Assembly (NCBI RefSeq): GCF_002646595.1
Contig: NZ_PDUD01000020.1
Span: 1 to 64,000 of the forward strand
Direction of reading: 5' to 3'
Length of the DNA stretch: 64,000 nucleotides
From: Flavilitoribacter nigricans DSM 23189 = NBRC 102662
Lineage (GTDB): Bacteria > Bacteroidota > Bacteroidia > Chitinophagales > Saprospiraceae
Under the pieces are notes generated by a model. That model saw only the letters and a list, made by a program, of their open reading frames with translations. It was not told the DNA's origin and searched no databases. Numbering within the stretch: position 1 is the stretch's first letter; every line of letters begins with the position of its first letter. A program made the position numbers and the translations under genes. This document shows positions 39,406 to 47,540 of this stretch, piece after piece.

Positions 39406-40337
39406 AACATCCGAGCAATCACCGCCTGCGCCGCATACGTCCGGTTATTCGCCTGCTCGATCACAATAGATTGCGGGCTGTCCAGTACCCCATCGCCAAC
39501 GACCACATTGCGGCGAACCGGCAGGCAGTGCATGAATTTGCCATTATCGGTGAGGGCCATTTTTTCCGGAGTGATCATCCAGTTGCTATCCTGTTGGAGT
39601 ACTTTCCCGTACTGATCGTAAGAAGACCAGTTTTTAGTATAAATGAAATCCGCGCCTTCGAAGGCTTTCTGCTGATCGTATTCAACCGGTGTATCCTTGA
39701 CGAAATCACGCGATAACTCGTATCCTTTCGGATGGGTGATCGTCAGGTCCATACCAGCGGCCTGCATCCATTCAATAAAGGAGTTACTTACTGCCTGGGG
39801 CAATGCGCGGGGGTGGGGTGCCCAGCTCAGGACTACCTTGGAGCGTGCTTTGGTCGTCTGTTCCTTGATCGTCACCAGATCCGCCAGAGACTGCAGAGGG
39901 TGACGAATGGCCGATTCCAGACTGATCACCGGAACGGAAGCGTACTGGATAAAGCGGTTGATGATAAAATCCGAATAGTCTTTTACCTTATCGGTCAGCG
40001 AGGGAAAGGTCCGGATCCCGATGATGTCCGCGTACTGACTGACAACGGCGGCCGCTTCGCGAATATGCTCGGCCTTATCGGTATTCATGACAATATGATC
40101 TTCAAACTCCAGTTGCCAGCCCTGGGCGGCGTTCATGCTGATCACCGACATGCCCAGATTGATACCCGCTTTCTGGGTGCTCAGTCGGGTACGCAGGCTG
40201 GGATTGAAAAACAGGAGTACCATCGTTTTATCCTGGCCAAGCGCTTTCGAACCGAAAGGATCGGCTTTCATGGCCAGCGCTTCTTCGGCCAGGGCAATTG
40301 GGTCCGATACGTCGGACACTGCTGTGAATTGTTTCAT
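39396..40337 (-). CDS. argF': N-acetyl/N-succinyl-ornithine carbamoyltransferase
   Basis: Transfers the carbamoyl group to an N-acylated ornithine, giving N-acylcitrulline; this replaces classic ArgF in Bacteroidota and Xanthomonas. The 313 residues have the carbamoyl-phosphate motif FFNPSLRTRLSTQKAG in place of STRT, and the late HCLPVRRNVVVGDGV. The residue before Glu-His in DKAEHIREA is Ala89; from memory of the Xanthomonas/B. fragilis comparison, a small residue here favours succinyl-ornithine, but my alignment is unverified. The C-terminal codons and stop lie inside the heptamer repeat tract. Confidence 0.92.
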   Translation of the reverse strand: MKQFTAVSDVSDPIALAEEALAMKADPFGSKALGQDKTMVLLFFNPSLRTRLSTQKAGINLGMSVISMNAAQGWQLEFEDHIVMNTDKAEHIREAAAVVSQYADIIGIRTFPSLTDKVKDYSDFIINRFIQYASVPVISLESAIRHPLQSLADLVTIKEQTTKARSKVVLSWAPHPRALPQAVSNSFIEWMQAAGMDLTITHPKGYELSRDFVKDTPVEYDQQKAFEGADFIYTKNWSSYDQYGKVLQQDSNWMITPEKMALTDNGKFMHCLPVRRNVVVGDGVLDSPQSIVIEQANNRTYAAQAVIARMLRW

Positions 40338-40391
40338 TTATAGATAGTTATGGCAGCTTTTCTAAACTTTAGGTTTATGGTGAAATGACGC

Positions 40392-41528
40392 TTACACGCC
40401 AACGGCCAGCGCTGATTTCAACTCCTGAATGAACTGATCCGCCTCCGCCTTACCCAATGACAGGGCCGGCAGTAAGCGCAGCACGTTCGGATCGGAAGAC
40501 GAGCCGGTGAATACCTTATGGTCAAACAGCAACTGTTTTCGCAGCGGTCCGACGGCAAAGGGGAATTCCAGACCGATCATCAGGCCTAGTCCTCTCACTT
40601 CGGTAGCTTCGTCTATATCCCGGAGTTGATCCATCAGGTGATCTCCCACGGATGCGGCGTTCTCCACCAGTTGTTCTTCCCGGATGACATCCAGTACGGC
40701 GATGCCCGCAGCACAGGCCAGGTGATTACCGCCGAAAGTGGTGCCGAGCAGACCGTAGCTGGCCTGGAATCGCGGATGGATCAGCAGACCGCCGATCGGG
40801 AAACCATTGCCCATACCCTTGGCCATGGTGATCAGGTCCGGTTCGACCTTGGAATACTGGTAAGCAAAGAACTTTCCGCTTCGGCCGTAACCCGACTGGA
40901 TCTCATCGAGGATCAGCACCGTATCGTGCTTTTTGCAGAGGTCCGCAATGGTTTCCAGAAATGCCGGATCCGGCACGTGAATACCGCCGATACCCTGGAT
41001 CCCTTCAATGATCACCGCGCAGACATCTCCCTGCGCCAGACTTGCACTCACCGATTCCAGGTCATTCCACTCGTGGAACTCGGTAGCGTAGGTCCGGTTG
41101 ATGGGCGCTTTGATCTTTTCGTTATCCGTGGCGTTGACCGCTACGGAAGTACGGCCGTGAAAAGCTTTTTTAAAGGCAATGACCTTGGTGCGGCCATTGT
41201 GGAAAGAAGCCATTTTCAGGGCATTCTCATTGGCTTCGGCGCCGGAATTGCAGAGGAACAACTGGTACTCATCACAACCCGAAAGCGCACCCAGCTTATC
41301 GGCCAGTTCCTGTTGCAGTGGATTCTGAATGGAGTTGGAATAAAATCCGATGCGGTTCAGCTGATCGCTGATCGTTTTGATGTAATGCGGATGGCTGTGA
41401 CCGATGGAAATAACGGCATGTCCGCCGTAAAGGTCCAGATAGGCCTGCCCCTGAGCATCATATACATGGTGACCTTCGGCCCGTACGGGTTCCAGATCGT
41501 ATAATGGATAAACGTCGAATAATTGCAT
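40392..41528 (-). CDS. argD: acetylornithine aminotransferase
   Basis: PLP-dependent transaminase converting N-acyl-glutamate semialdehyde to N-acyl-ornithine. I use the ATG at 41528 (MQLFDVYPLYDLEPVRAEG, 378 residues), which matches the family start; an upstream start at 41552 is open. Class III aminotransferase landmarks: CNSGAEANENALKMA, FHGRT, LDEIQSGYGRSGKFFA, the PLP-lysine in TMAKGMGNGFPIG, and GTTFGGNHLACAA. It lies between argC and argF' in the operon. Confidence 0.95.
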   Translation of the reverse strand: MQLFDVYPLYDLEPVRAEGHHVYDAQGQAYLDLYGGHAVISIGHSHPHYIKTISDQLNRIGFYSNSIQNPLQQELADKLGALSGCDEYQLFLCNSGAEANENALKMASFHNGRTKVIAFKKAFHGRTSVAVNATDNEKIKAPINRTYATEFHEWNDLESVSASLAQGDVCAVIIEGIQGIGGIHVPDPAFLETIADLCKKHDTVLILDEIQSGYGRSGKFFAYQYSKVEPDLITMAKGMGNGFPIGGLLIHPRFQASYGLLGTTFGGNHLACAAGIAVLDVIREEQLVENAASVGDHLMDQLRDIDEATEVRGLGLMIGLEFPFAVGPLRKQLLFDHKVFTGSSSDPNVLRLLPALSLGKAEADQFIQELKSALAVGV

Positions 41529-41570
41529 GATTGGTGATTTTAGGCGATGCACGGAAGTGCATCCAAAGCA

Positions 41571-42527
41571 TTAAAATACAGAAGCTTTCAACTGCAGTCC
41601 GGCCGTTTGTGGGAACCCGAACACGAGGTTCATATTCTCCACCGCCTGTCCGGATGCGCCTTTCAGTAAATTATCGATGGTACTGATGATAAACGCTTTC
41701 CCATCGTGCTCTTCCACGTGTACAATACACTTGTTGGTATTGACCACCTGCTTGACATTCGGATTCTGCTCGGTCACGATCGTGAAGGGAGCATCCTGGT
41801 AATACTCTTCGTATAACGCCTGCAGCTCCGATCCCGACAGCGCACAATCCGTGTAGATACTGGCAAAAATACCCCGGGCGAAATCACCCCGCACCGGGAT
41901 GAAATTCACCTTGTCGGTAAAGTCGGGTTGCAGTTGCGTCAGACTGCGCAGTATCTCGGCGAGGTGCTGGTGTTTAAAAGCCTTGTATACCGAAATGTTG
42001 TTGTTGCGCCAGCTGAAGTGCGTGGTCGCTCCCGGCGACTGTCCGGCCCCGGTAGAACCGGTAATGGCGGTCACGTGTACTTCATCCTGCAGCAATCCGG
42101 CTTTAGCCAGCGGCAGTAAACCCAGCTGGATGGCCGTTGCGAAACAACCGCAATTAGCGATGCGGCGACTTTTTCGGATCTCCTCCCGGTTCATTTCCGG
42201 CAATCCGTAGATGAAATCGGGATTGAGCCGGTAGTCGTGGCTCAGGTCGATCACGACCAGTTCCTCCGGAATTTCGTGGCTCTCCAGAAATGTTTTAGAC
42301 TGGCCGTGGCCCATACACAGAAAGATCACGTCCACGCCGAAGTCTACGGTATCCGTAAAGTCGAGGTTTACTTCTCCCAACAGATCGGTATGAATACTGT
42401 GGATGGGATTTCCCGCCTGACTTTTACTGTGGACAAAGGCCAGTTCAACTTCCGGATGGTAGGTAAGAATGCGGATGAGTTCTCCGGCGGTATAACCTCC
42501 GCCTCCGATAATGCCCGCTTGTATCAT
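41571..42527 (-). CDS. argC: N-acetyl-gamma-glutamyl-phosphate reductase
   Basis: Reduces N-acyl-glutamyl phosphate to the semialdehyde with NADPH. The 318 residues show the nucleotide loop IIGGGGYTAGELIRIL, the catalytic Cys in RRIANCGCFATAIQLGLLPL and the STGAGQSPGATTHFSWR loop. Starts just after a conspicuous intercistronic hairpin that separates it from argG. Confidence 0.96.
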   Translation of the reverse strand: MIQAGIIGGGGYTAGELIRILTYHPEVELAFVHSKSQAGNPIHSIHTDLLGEVNLDFTDTVDFGVDVIFLCMGHGQSKTFLESHEIPEELVVIDLSHDYRLNPDFIYGLPEMNREEIRKSRRIANCGCFATAIQLGLLPLAKAGLLQDEVHVTAITGSTGAGQSPGATTHFSWRNNNISVYKAFKHQHLAEILRSLTQLQPDFTDKVNFIPVRGDFARGIFASIYTDCALSGSELQALYEEYYQDAPFTIVTEQNPNVKQVVNTNKCIVHVEEHDGKAFIISTIDNLLKGASGQAVENMNLVFGFPQTAGLQLKASVF

Positions 42528-42542
42528 GATGATTGATGATAG

Positions 42543-42582
42543 GATGATAAGATGAGGCGATCTATGGCATCATCTTATCATC
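42543..42582 (-). promoter_or_regulatory. argG-argC intercistronic hairpin
   Basis: A perfect 13-bp inverted repeat (GATGATAAGATGA at 42543-42555 with its complement at 42570-42582) with a 14-base loop fills most of the gap between argG and argC. There is no U-tract on the minus strand, so RNA processing, stabilisation or partial attenuation is more likely than termination. Confidence 0.6.
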
Positions 42583-42596
42583 AGATAATTAAATAA

Positions 42597-43787
42597 TTAG
42601 CTCTTATGGACCAGGTGTCTGATCTTCAACTGGTTGGCGAGGATCTTGGTGAAACCTTTCACGTCATCGCCGCTCCATCCCTTGTTCATTTCACCGTAGT
42701 GACCGAACTCGCTGTTCATCAGGTCGTAATCGGACTCGATACCTTCCAGTTCGAAACGGTACGGATGCAGTTGAACGTAGACGGAACCGGTCACGCCTTC
42801 CTGCGTATCTTCCAGGAAGTTCTCGATGTTGCGCATGACGGGGTCCAGGTATTGCCCTTCGTGCAGCAGCATTCCGTACCAGTTGGCCAGTTGTTCTTTC
42901 CAGTACTGTTGCCATTTGGTGAGGGTGTGTTTCTCCAGCAGGTGGTGGGCCTTGATGATGATCAGGGGAGCTGCCGCTTCGAAACCAACCCGGCCCTTGA
43001 TGCCGATGATGGTATCTCCCACGTGTACGTCGCGACCGATCGCGTAGGGGCCCGCAATTTCCTGTAGTTTTTCGATAGCCTGGGTCGGATGATCAAACGC
43101 CTTACCGTCGATACCGCTCAGTTGGCCGTTCTCAAATTGGAGACTTACAGTCACGGGAGCTTCGGCGGTCATGGGAGTAGGGTAGGCCTTTTCCGGTAGT
43201 GCTTTCCGGGAAGTGAGCGTTTCCGCGCCGCCGACACTGGTTCCCCAGAGTCCCTGGTTGATGGAGTACTGGGCTTTTTCCCAGCTCCAGTCTACGCCGC
43301 GTTCCTGCAGGTACTCGATCTCAGCGGCCCGGGAAAGTTTCAGGTCGCGGATCGGGGTGATGATCTCCAGGGATTCGCCCAGCACATTGAACACCAGGTC
43401 AAAACGAACCTGGTCGTTTCCGGCTCCCGTACTGCCGTGAGCAATGGCATCGGCACCGATCTCACCGGCATATTTGACCACCTCCAGCGCCTGGAACATG
43501 CGTTCGGCGCTTACCGAAAGCGGATAGGTGTTATTGCGCAGGATATTTCCGAAGATGAGGTATTTGACACAGCGATCGTAATAGCCGGGAACGGCATTTA
43601 CGGCTTTGAAAGATTTGGCCCCCAACTGGTAGGCTTTCTTCTCCATGGCTTCGAGTTCTTCCGCATTGAAGCCGCCGGTATTCACCGTCAGCGCGTGCAC
43701 TTCGAGGCCTTTGTCTTCGGTAAGGTATTTTACACAGAAGGAAGTGTCCAGACCGCCACTATAGGCGAGTACTACTTTCTTGTTCAT
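42597..43787 (-). CDS. argG: argininosuccinate synthase
   Basis: Condenses citrulline and aspartate with ATP. The 396 residues include the N-type ATP pyrophosphatase loop LAYSGGLDTSFCVKYL, the AHGSTGAGNDQVRF signature and the later TPMTAEAPVTVSLQFENG segment. The sequence resembles the Bacteroidota subgroup. It follows the GNAT gene after a 200-bp leader that contains its own promoter-like element and hairpin. Confidence 0.96.
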   Translation of the reverse strand: MNKKVVLAYSGGLDTSFCVKYLTEDKGLEVHALTVNTGGFNAEELEAMEKKAYQLGAKSFKAVNAVPGYYDRCVKYLIFGNILRNNTYPLSVSAERMFQALEVVKYAGEIGADAIAHGSTGAGNDQVRFDLVFNVLGESLEIITPIRDLKLSRAAEIEYLQERGVDWSWEKAQYSINQGLWGTSVGGAETLTSRKALPEKAYPTPMTAEAPVTVSLQFENGQLSGIDGKAFDHPTQAIEKLQEIAGPYAIGRDVHVGDTIIGIKGRVGFEAAAPLIIIKAHHLLEKHTLTKWQQYWKEQLANWYGMLLHEGQYLDPVMRNIENFLEDTQEGVTGSVYVQLHPYRFELEGIESDYDLMNSEFGHYGEMNKGWSGDDVKGFTKILANQLKIRHLVHKS

Positions 43788-43944
43788 AATTGGTCTACTA
43801 GTAGTCAGGCAGTTTAAAAAGCTACCGGCCGGCGATCATAAATCGGGCCGTGCAAAGCAAGGCAGGGCTTCGAACTTATGGTCTTTGCCGGATAAACTGC
43901 ACAGGTGTTTATAATTCAATCAATTTAAGCTCAATTCCGAATTT

Positions 43945-43979
43945 CCGCAGTTATCGCTGCGGCCCCGGGCGCAAAGCTA
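43945..43979 (-). promoter_or_regulatory. argG promoter element and leader hairpin
   Basis: On the minus strand TAGCTTTG (43972-43979) matches TAnnTTTG exactly. About ten bases downstream is a perfect hairpin, CCGCAG-N6-CTGCGG (43945-43962), which would stand near the 5' end of a roughly 180-base leader before argG. No clear -33 TTG. A regulated leader or mRNA-stabilising hairpin is possible. Confidence 0.45.
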
Positions 43980-43987
43980 ATCCGTCT

Positions 43988-44563
43988 CTATTGCTTCACG
44001 ATCATATGACTCAGATCGTGCGCCATTTCCACTTCTTCCTTGGAAGGTGCGAGCATGGCCGTACACAGACACATCCGGCGCTCGTTACGCTCGAGAATGT
44101 CGTAGTTGGGACAGGATTTGCAACCCGCCCAAAAGGCTTCGTCCTGGGTGAGTTCGGAAAACGTTACGGGGCGGTAACCCAGATCGGAGTTTACCCGCAT
44201 TACCGCCAGACTGGTGGTAATACCAAATACCTTTGCCGCGGGGAATTTATCTCTGCTGAGTTGGAAGATCCGTTTTTTAATGGCACGGGCCAGACCGTGT
44301 TTCCTGAATTCGGGGGCAACGATCAGCCCAGAGTTGGCTACATATTTTTCGTGGCTCCAGACCTCGATATAGCAGAATCCGGCCAGTTGATCTCCCTGCA
44401 GGGCGATCACGGCGTTTCCGTTATCGATCTTGGTAGCGACGTATTCCGGTTTTCGCTCGGCGATACCCGTTCCTCTGGCTTTCGCCGATTCAGCGATCAA
44501 CTTGCAAATGGCCTCAGCGTAATGTTTATCTTCCGGTTCGGCTACTCTAATGGTAAATTCCAT
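43988..44563 (-). CDS. GNAT acetyltransferase heading the arginine cluster
   Basis: A 191-residue GNAT-fold protein: IRVAEPED start, acetyl-CoA region GLIVAPEFRKHGLARAIKKRIF and a late ITTSLAVMRVNSDLGYRPV. A Cys cluster, Cys148/Cys151 and Cys165/Cys167 (CxxC-x13-CxC), looks like a zinc or iron-sulfur site and is unusual for GNATs. Homologues precede argG in other Bacteroidota from memory. It probably performs the first step, N-acylation of glutamate, since no argA or argJ is seen here; that assignment is inferred from position. Confidence 0.85.
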   Translation of the reverse strand: MEFTIRVAEPEDKHYAEAICKLIAESAKARGTGIAERKPEYVATKIDNGNAVIALQGDQLAGFCYIEVWSHEKYVANSGLIVAPEFRKHGLARAIKKRIFQLSRDKFPAAKVFGITTSLAVMRVNSDLGYRPVTFSELTQDEAFWAGCKSCPNYDILERNERRMCLCTAMLAPSKEEVEMAHDLSHMIVKQ

Positions 44564-44967
44564 TGCGTGGGTAATGAGTTAATTAGCAATCTGGTTAAGC
44601 TCGACTTTAGCGGTAACTGTCTGACGATAAGTTAGACGTAAAGACCCTAAAACCGTAACATTAAATTTGGAACCTGGTTAGGAGGAAGGATGATCGGTAG
44701 TAGTACCAAAAACCATCCCAATGGATGATATGTGTATATAGCGCCCCTAAGGGCGACGACGTGGAATACGACGCCGGCGAAAAGCGGAAGGCAGGTTGAA
44801 ATAATATACTTTTTTCGCCATAGTGGGCACAAATGTATACGCTATTGCCTATATATACAAGCTTTTGCAGGATTTTTATGAAATATTTAAGAACGAGCCG
44901 TTTTTATTTAATCCTGTTTAATTTTTTGTCACTTCTGACCGTGTGCAGAGCACCAACGGCTACTTGA
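44564..44967. other. intergenic region with a small hairpin
   Basis: Contains GCGCCCCTAAGGGCG, a short perfect hairpin near 44741-44755, and a minus-strand 61-codon frame (44647-44832) of hydrophobic composition without a convincing start context. I see no gene I can support. Confidence 0.4.
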
Positions 44968-47136
44968 CTAATTGATCAGAAAATGGAGGCTGTTGTTGTT
45001 CGTCACCATACTATTGTTGCATTTCAGTACAATATCGGTGAAGTAATAGTGGTCGCCACTGGCTGCTTTGCGGATCAGCGCTAAAGCCTCAGCGGAATAA
45101 AAAGCGCCTTTGTTGGTGATGGTGGTCGGTTTGCCATTCGCAGGGACATGGGTCAGGGAGAAATAGTCCACGCCGCAATTGCAATCACTTGCGCAGTCCT
45201 CTTTTTTTGCGGCTAATCCCAACTTTTCAATAAACGCTTTCCCATCTACCGGCCCCGGACGTAAGCCCGGAAGACCAATTATTGCGGTCAGCGGGATCGA
45301 CTTAATCTTCAGCCCACTCAAGACCCGGGAGAGCTTGACGGAGAAATCACCCACCGTTTTGGTTTGCAGATTGTCATTGCAAGCCACCCTAATGTCACTG
45401 AAATAATACAGGTCTCCCGGACTCCCAATAGAGAGGAGTTGTCGGGACCGATCGTTTAATTTACCCCCGGTATTGTAAACGATCTGCCCGTCCCTGGCAC
45501 CGGATACCTGCGTAAGGGTGAAGCTTTTCACGGTACACTGGCAATCTGTAAAGCGACAGTGTATGACCAGTTCCGGATTGGATTTGATATTCTGTAGGTT
45601 GACCTGCCCCCTGAAACCGGCCAGACTAACCACCGCCCGCGGTCCAGCCCTTTCCGCCGGAGCAGTTCCGCCTGGATTTTCCTCCTTATTCCCAAAGTTA
45701 GAAAGGTCGGTAGTCAGGTCTATTTTTCCATTATCTTCCCGGGTAGCTTCCTGCGAAGTCGGCTCTTTTGCCTTCTGATTGTTGCCGGAACCTAGTTTGG
45801 TGATCTGTTTGCCGATGAAGAACAACAGGATCAATAATATCCCTCCCCCGATCGCCTTCAACTGCGTGGTGAGGCCGGAAGTAGTTGTCGGCTCTTTTTT
45901 CTTTTGTTTAGGGCCTGTTTCAGCACTAGCCGTTTTGGTGGGCGCTATGGTCCTCGATGCAGGGGCAGGCTTTCGCTCCGTCGGTGTATCTCCGGTTTTT
46001 CGCTGGTCTTCAATTAAGCTGGCAATATGTTTTTTGGCAACCGCTATATATTGACCGTCAGGATGCTTATCCAGATAATCGTACATGGCGGACAGGGTAC
46101 CCTGTTTCCGGGCCCGTTCCCAACTCTGATCGTCTTCCAAACGGCGGAGCGCGAGTCTGGCTTCCTCCTCGAATTGCCCATCCGTATATTTGCTGAGGTA
46201 GCGACTATAGGAAAAAATGGTGTGCTCGGTTTTGACCTGTTCCCAGTCTTTAATTTCCTGTAACTCCCGGATCTTATCTTTCGCTGCAGCGCTGTTTTCG
46301 CTATCCGGATAAGTGGAAAGATAGGCCTGATAAGCCTCCAGGGTATCCGTTTGCCGGGTCGATGCCCAGTCTCTTTTGGCATTTTTCAGGAGATGAAAAA
46401 CAAACTGTCCATTTTTATGACCCGATATCTTTAAGGGCTCACCAATCGGGCTTTGATCGGCATTACTTTGCACATACTCAACAACCTGGGCACATAATTC
46501 CTGCACTCCGATGGCTCCGGAATTTTGCCGTAGCCGGTACAACAGACTCTCTGCAAAAGGACTGTTGTCTCCCGGTTTCCCATCCGAAACGATCTCATTC
46601 CGTCCGGAAGTCAGTCCCCAGCGGGAAGGATCCGATTCGTATCGTTTACTCATAAAGCGGTCGGCACCCTGGGCAAAAAGTGACCCGGAAAAGCAGGAGT
46701 CGGCCATCAGGAAAATGTGATGGGCTGGAATGGCACTGAGAAAGATCCTGATCTCACTGTTGGGAATATATTGGGAAGTACGGCCCTGTTCGGCGTTAAC
46801 GGGTATCCAATAACCTTGTTGAAAGCTTTTGTTGTACTCACCGTGTCCGGAAAAATAGATCAAGAGATTATCCGGTGCGTGCACTTCGGACACCATTTTT
46901 TCAAAAGCCTCGTAAATGTTATCCCGGGTAGCCGCTTCGTTAAACAGGGTCGTGGTATTTTCGGGCAGCACCCCATATTTTTCGGTCAACACGGTAATCA
47001 GGTCCCTGGCATCCTTCACACAATTGTACAGGGGTGGGCAATGCCGGTAGGCATCAATGGCAATCACCAAAAGATGGGTTTGTCCCCGCACGTACGAAAG
47101 CTGTCCCGGATCAAGTCCGATTCCCTTGTTTGCCAT
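44968..47136 (-). CDS. membrane-anchored caspase-like protease with GldM-like modules
   Basis: A 722-residue protein. Residues 20-250 are a caspase (peptidase C14/metacaspase) domain with the catalytic dyad His98 (YFSGHGE) and Cys148 (MADSCFSG). Residues 255-380 hold about three 40-residue helical repeats (YLSTYPDSE, YLSKYTDGQ, YLDKHPDGQ), TPR-like. After a Pro/Thr/Lys linker, a single membrane helix lies at about 428-444 with KQKKK on its N-terminal side, so the protease should face the cytoplasm. Two duplicated C-terminal modules (about 498-603 and 615-722) would face the periplasm; each carries four Cys with matching spacing (527/532/534/586 and 648/652/654/706) and a GD-YYFxDI motif that resembles the GldM C-terminal domain. 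The function is unknown; envelope sensing is inferred. Confidence 0.88.
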   Translation of the reverse strand: MANKGIGLDPGQLSYVRGQTHLLVIAIDAYRHCPPLYNCVKDARDLITVLTEKYGVLPENTTTLFNEAATRDNIYEAFEKMVSEVHAPDNLLIYFSGHGEYNKSFQQGYWIPVNAEQGRTSQYIPNSEIRIFLSAIPAHHIFLMADSCFSGSLFAQGADRFMSKRYESDPSRWGLTSGRNEIVSDGKPGDNSPFAESLLYRLRQNSGAIGVQELCAQVVEYVQSNADQSPIGEPLKISGHKNGQFVFHLLKNAKRDWASTRQTDTLEAYQAYLSTYPDSENSAAAKDKIRELQEIKDWEQVKTEHTIFSYSRYLSKYTDGQFEEEARLALRRLEDDQSWERARKQGTLSAMYDYLDKHPDGQYIAVAKKHIASLIEDQRKTGDTPTERKPAPASRTIAPTKTASAETGPKQKKKEPTTTSGLTTQLKAIGGGILLILLFFIGKQITKLGSGNNQKAKEPTSQEATREDNGKIDLTTDLSNFGNKEENPGGTAPAERAGPRAVVSLAGFRGQVNLQNIKSNPELVIHCRFTDCQCTVKSFTLTQVSGARDGQIVYNTGGKLNDRSRQLLSIGSPGDLYYFSDIRVACNDNLQTKTVGDFSVKLSRVLSGLKIKSIPLTAIIGLPGLRPGPVDGKAFIEKLGLAAKKEDCASDCNCGVDYFSLTHVPANGKPTTITNKGAFYSAEALALIRKAASGDHYYFTDIVLKCNNSMVTNNNSLHFLIN

Positions 47137-47540
47137 TTAAAAAACCTTCAGGATCTGATAATGAGCGATAAATATAGAAATTTTAGGAAAATTCTCTTTG
47201 GATCTTCTTCTCTCTTCATTGCTACGGTTTATACGTGATTGTGTTGCAACGACTGCCCTTATTCCTGAAATGGACCGTGGTGGTATTCACCGGCTATTTT
47301 TTGTGGATCAATTGCCCGGATGTGCACCGTTGAAATAGCTCATGTCAGGCATGAATTCGGTCCGTCAAGCTGTGGGACGGTCCACGTACAGGGTGGATTG
47401 TTTGATTTTTGTAGGCTTCTGATTGTTGTGTGTAATTAATTGTAATAACATTTCCCCAACTTTGGAGCGAACGAAGCCGGGAGAAGCGAATGTACGGCGA
47501 AACCCTTTCCCTGATTGCCAACTATTAAACAACGAAATTC
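47137..47540. other. intergenic region between divergent genes
   Basis: No gene supported. It holds the promoters of two divergent genes. TAAATATA at 47169-47176 reads TATATTTA on the minus strand, one base off the -7 consensus, for the caspase gene. CAACTTTG at 47457-47464 is the nearest match on the plus strand. Confidence 0.35.

Noticed and set aside
39229-39615. Plus-strand ORF over the heptamer tract
   Set aside because: Its product is a low-complexity translation of the repeat joined to antisense argF'.
44647-44832. 61-codon hydrophobic minus-strand ORF
   Set aside because: No start context, signal or family match that I can support; it may be part of an intergenic repeat with a small hairpin.
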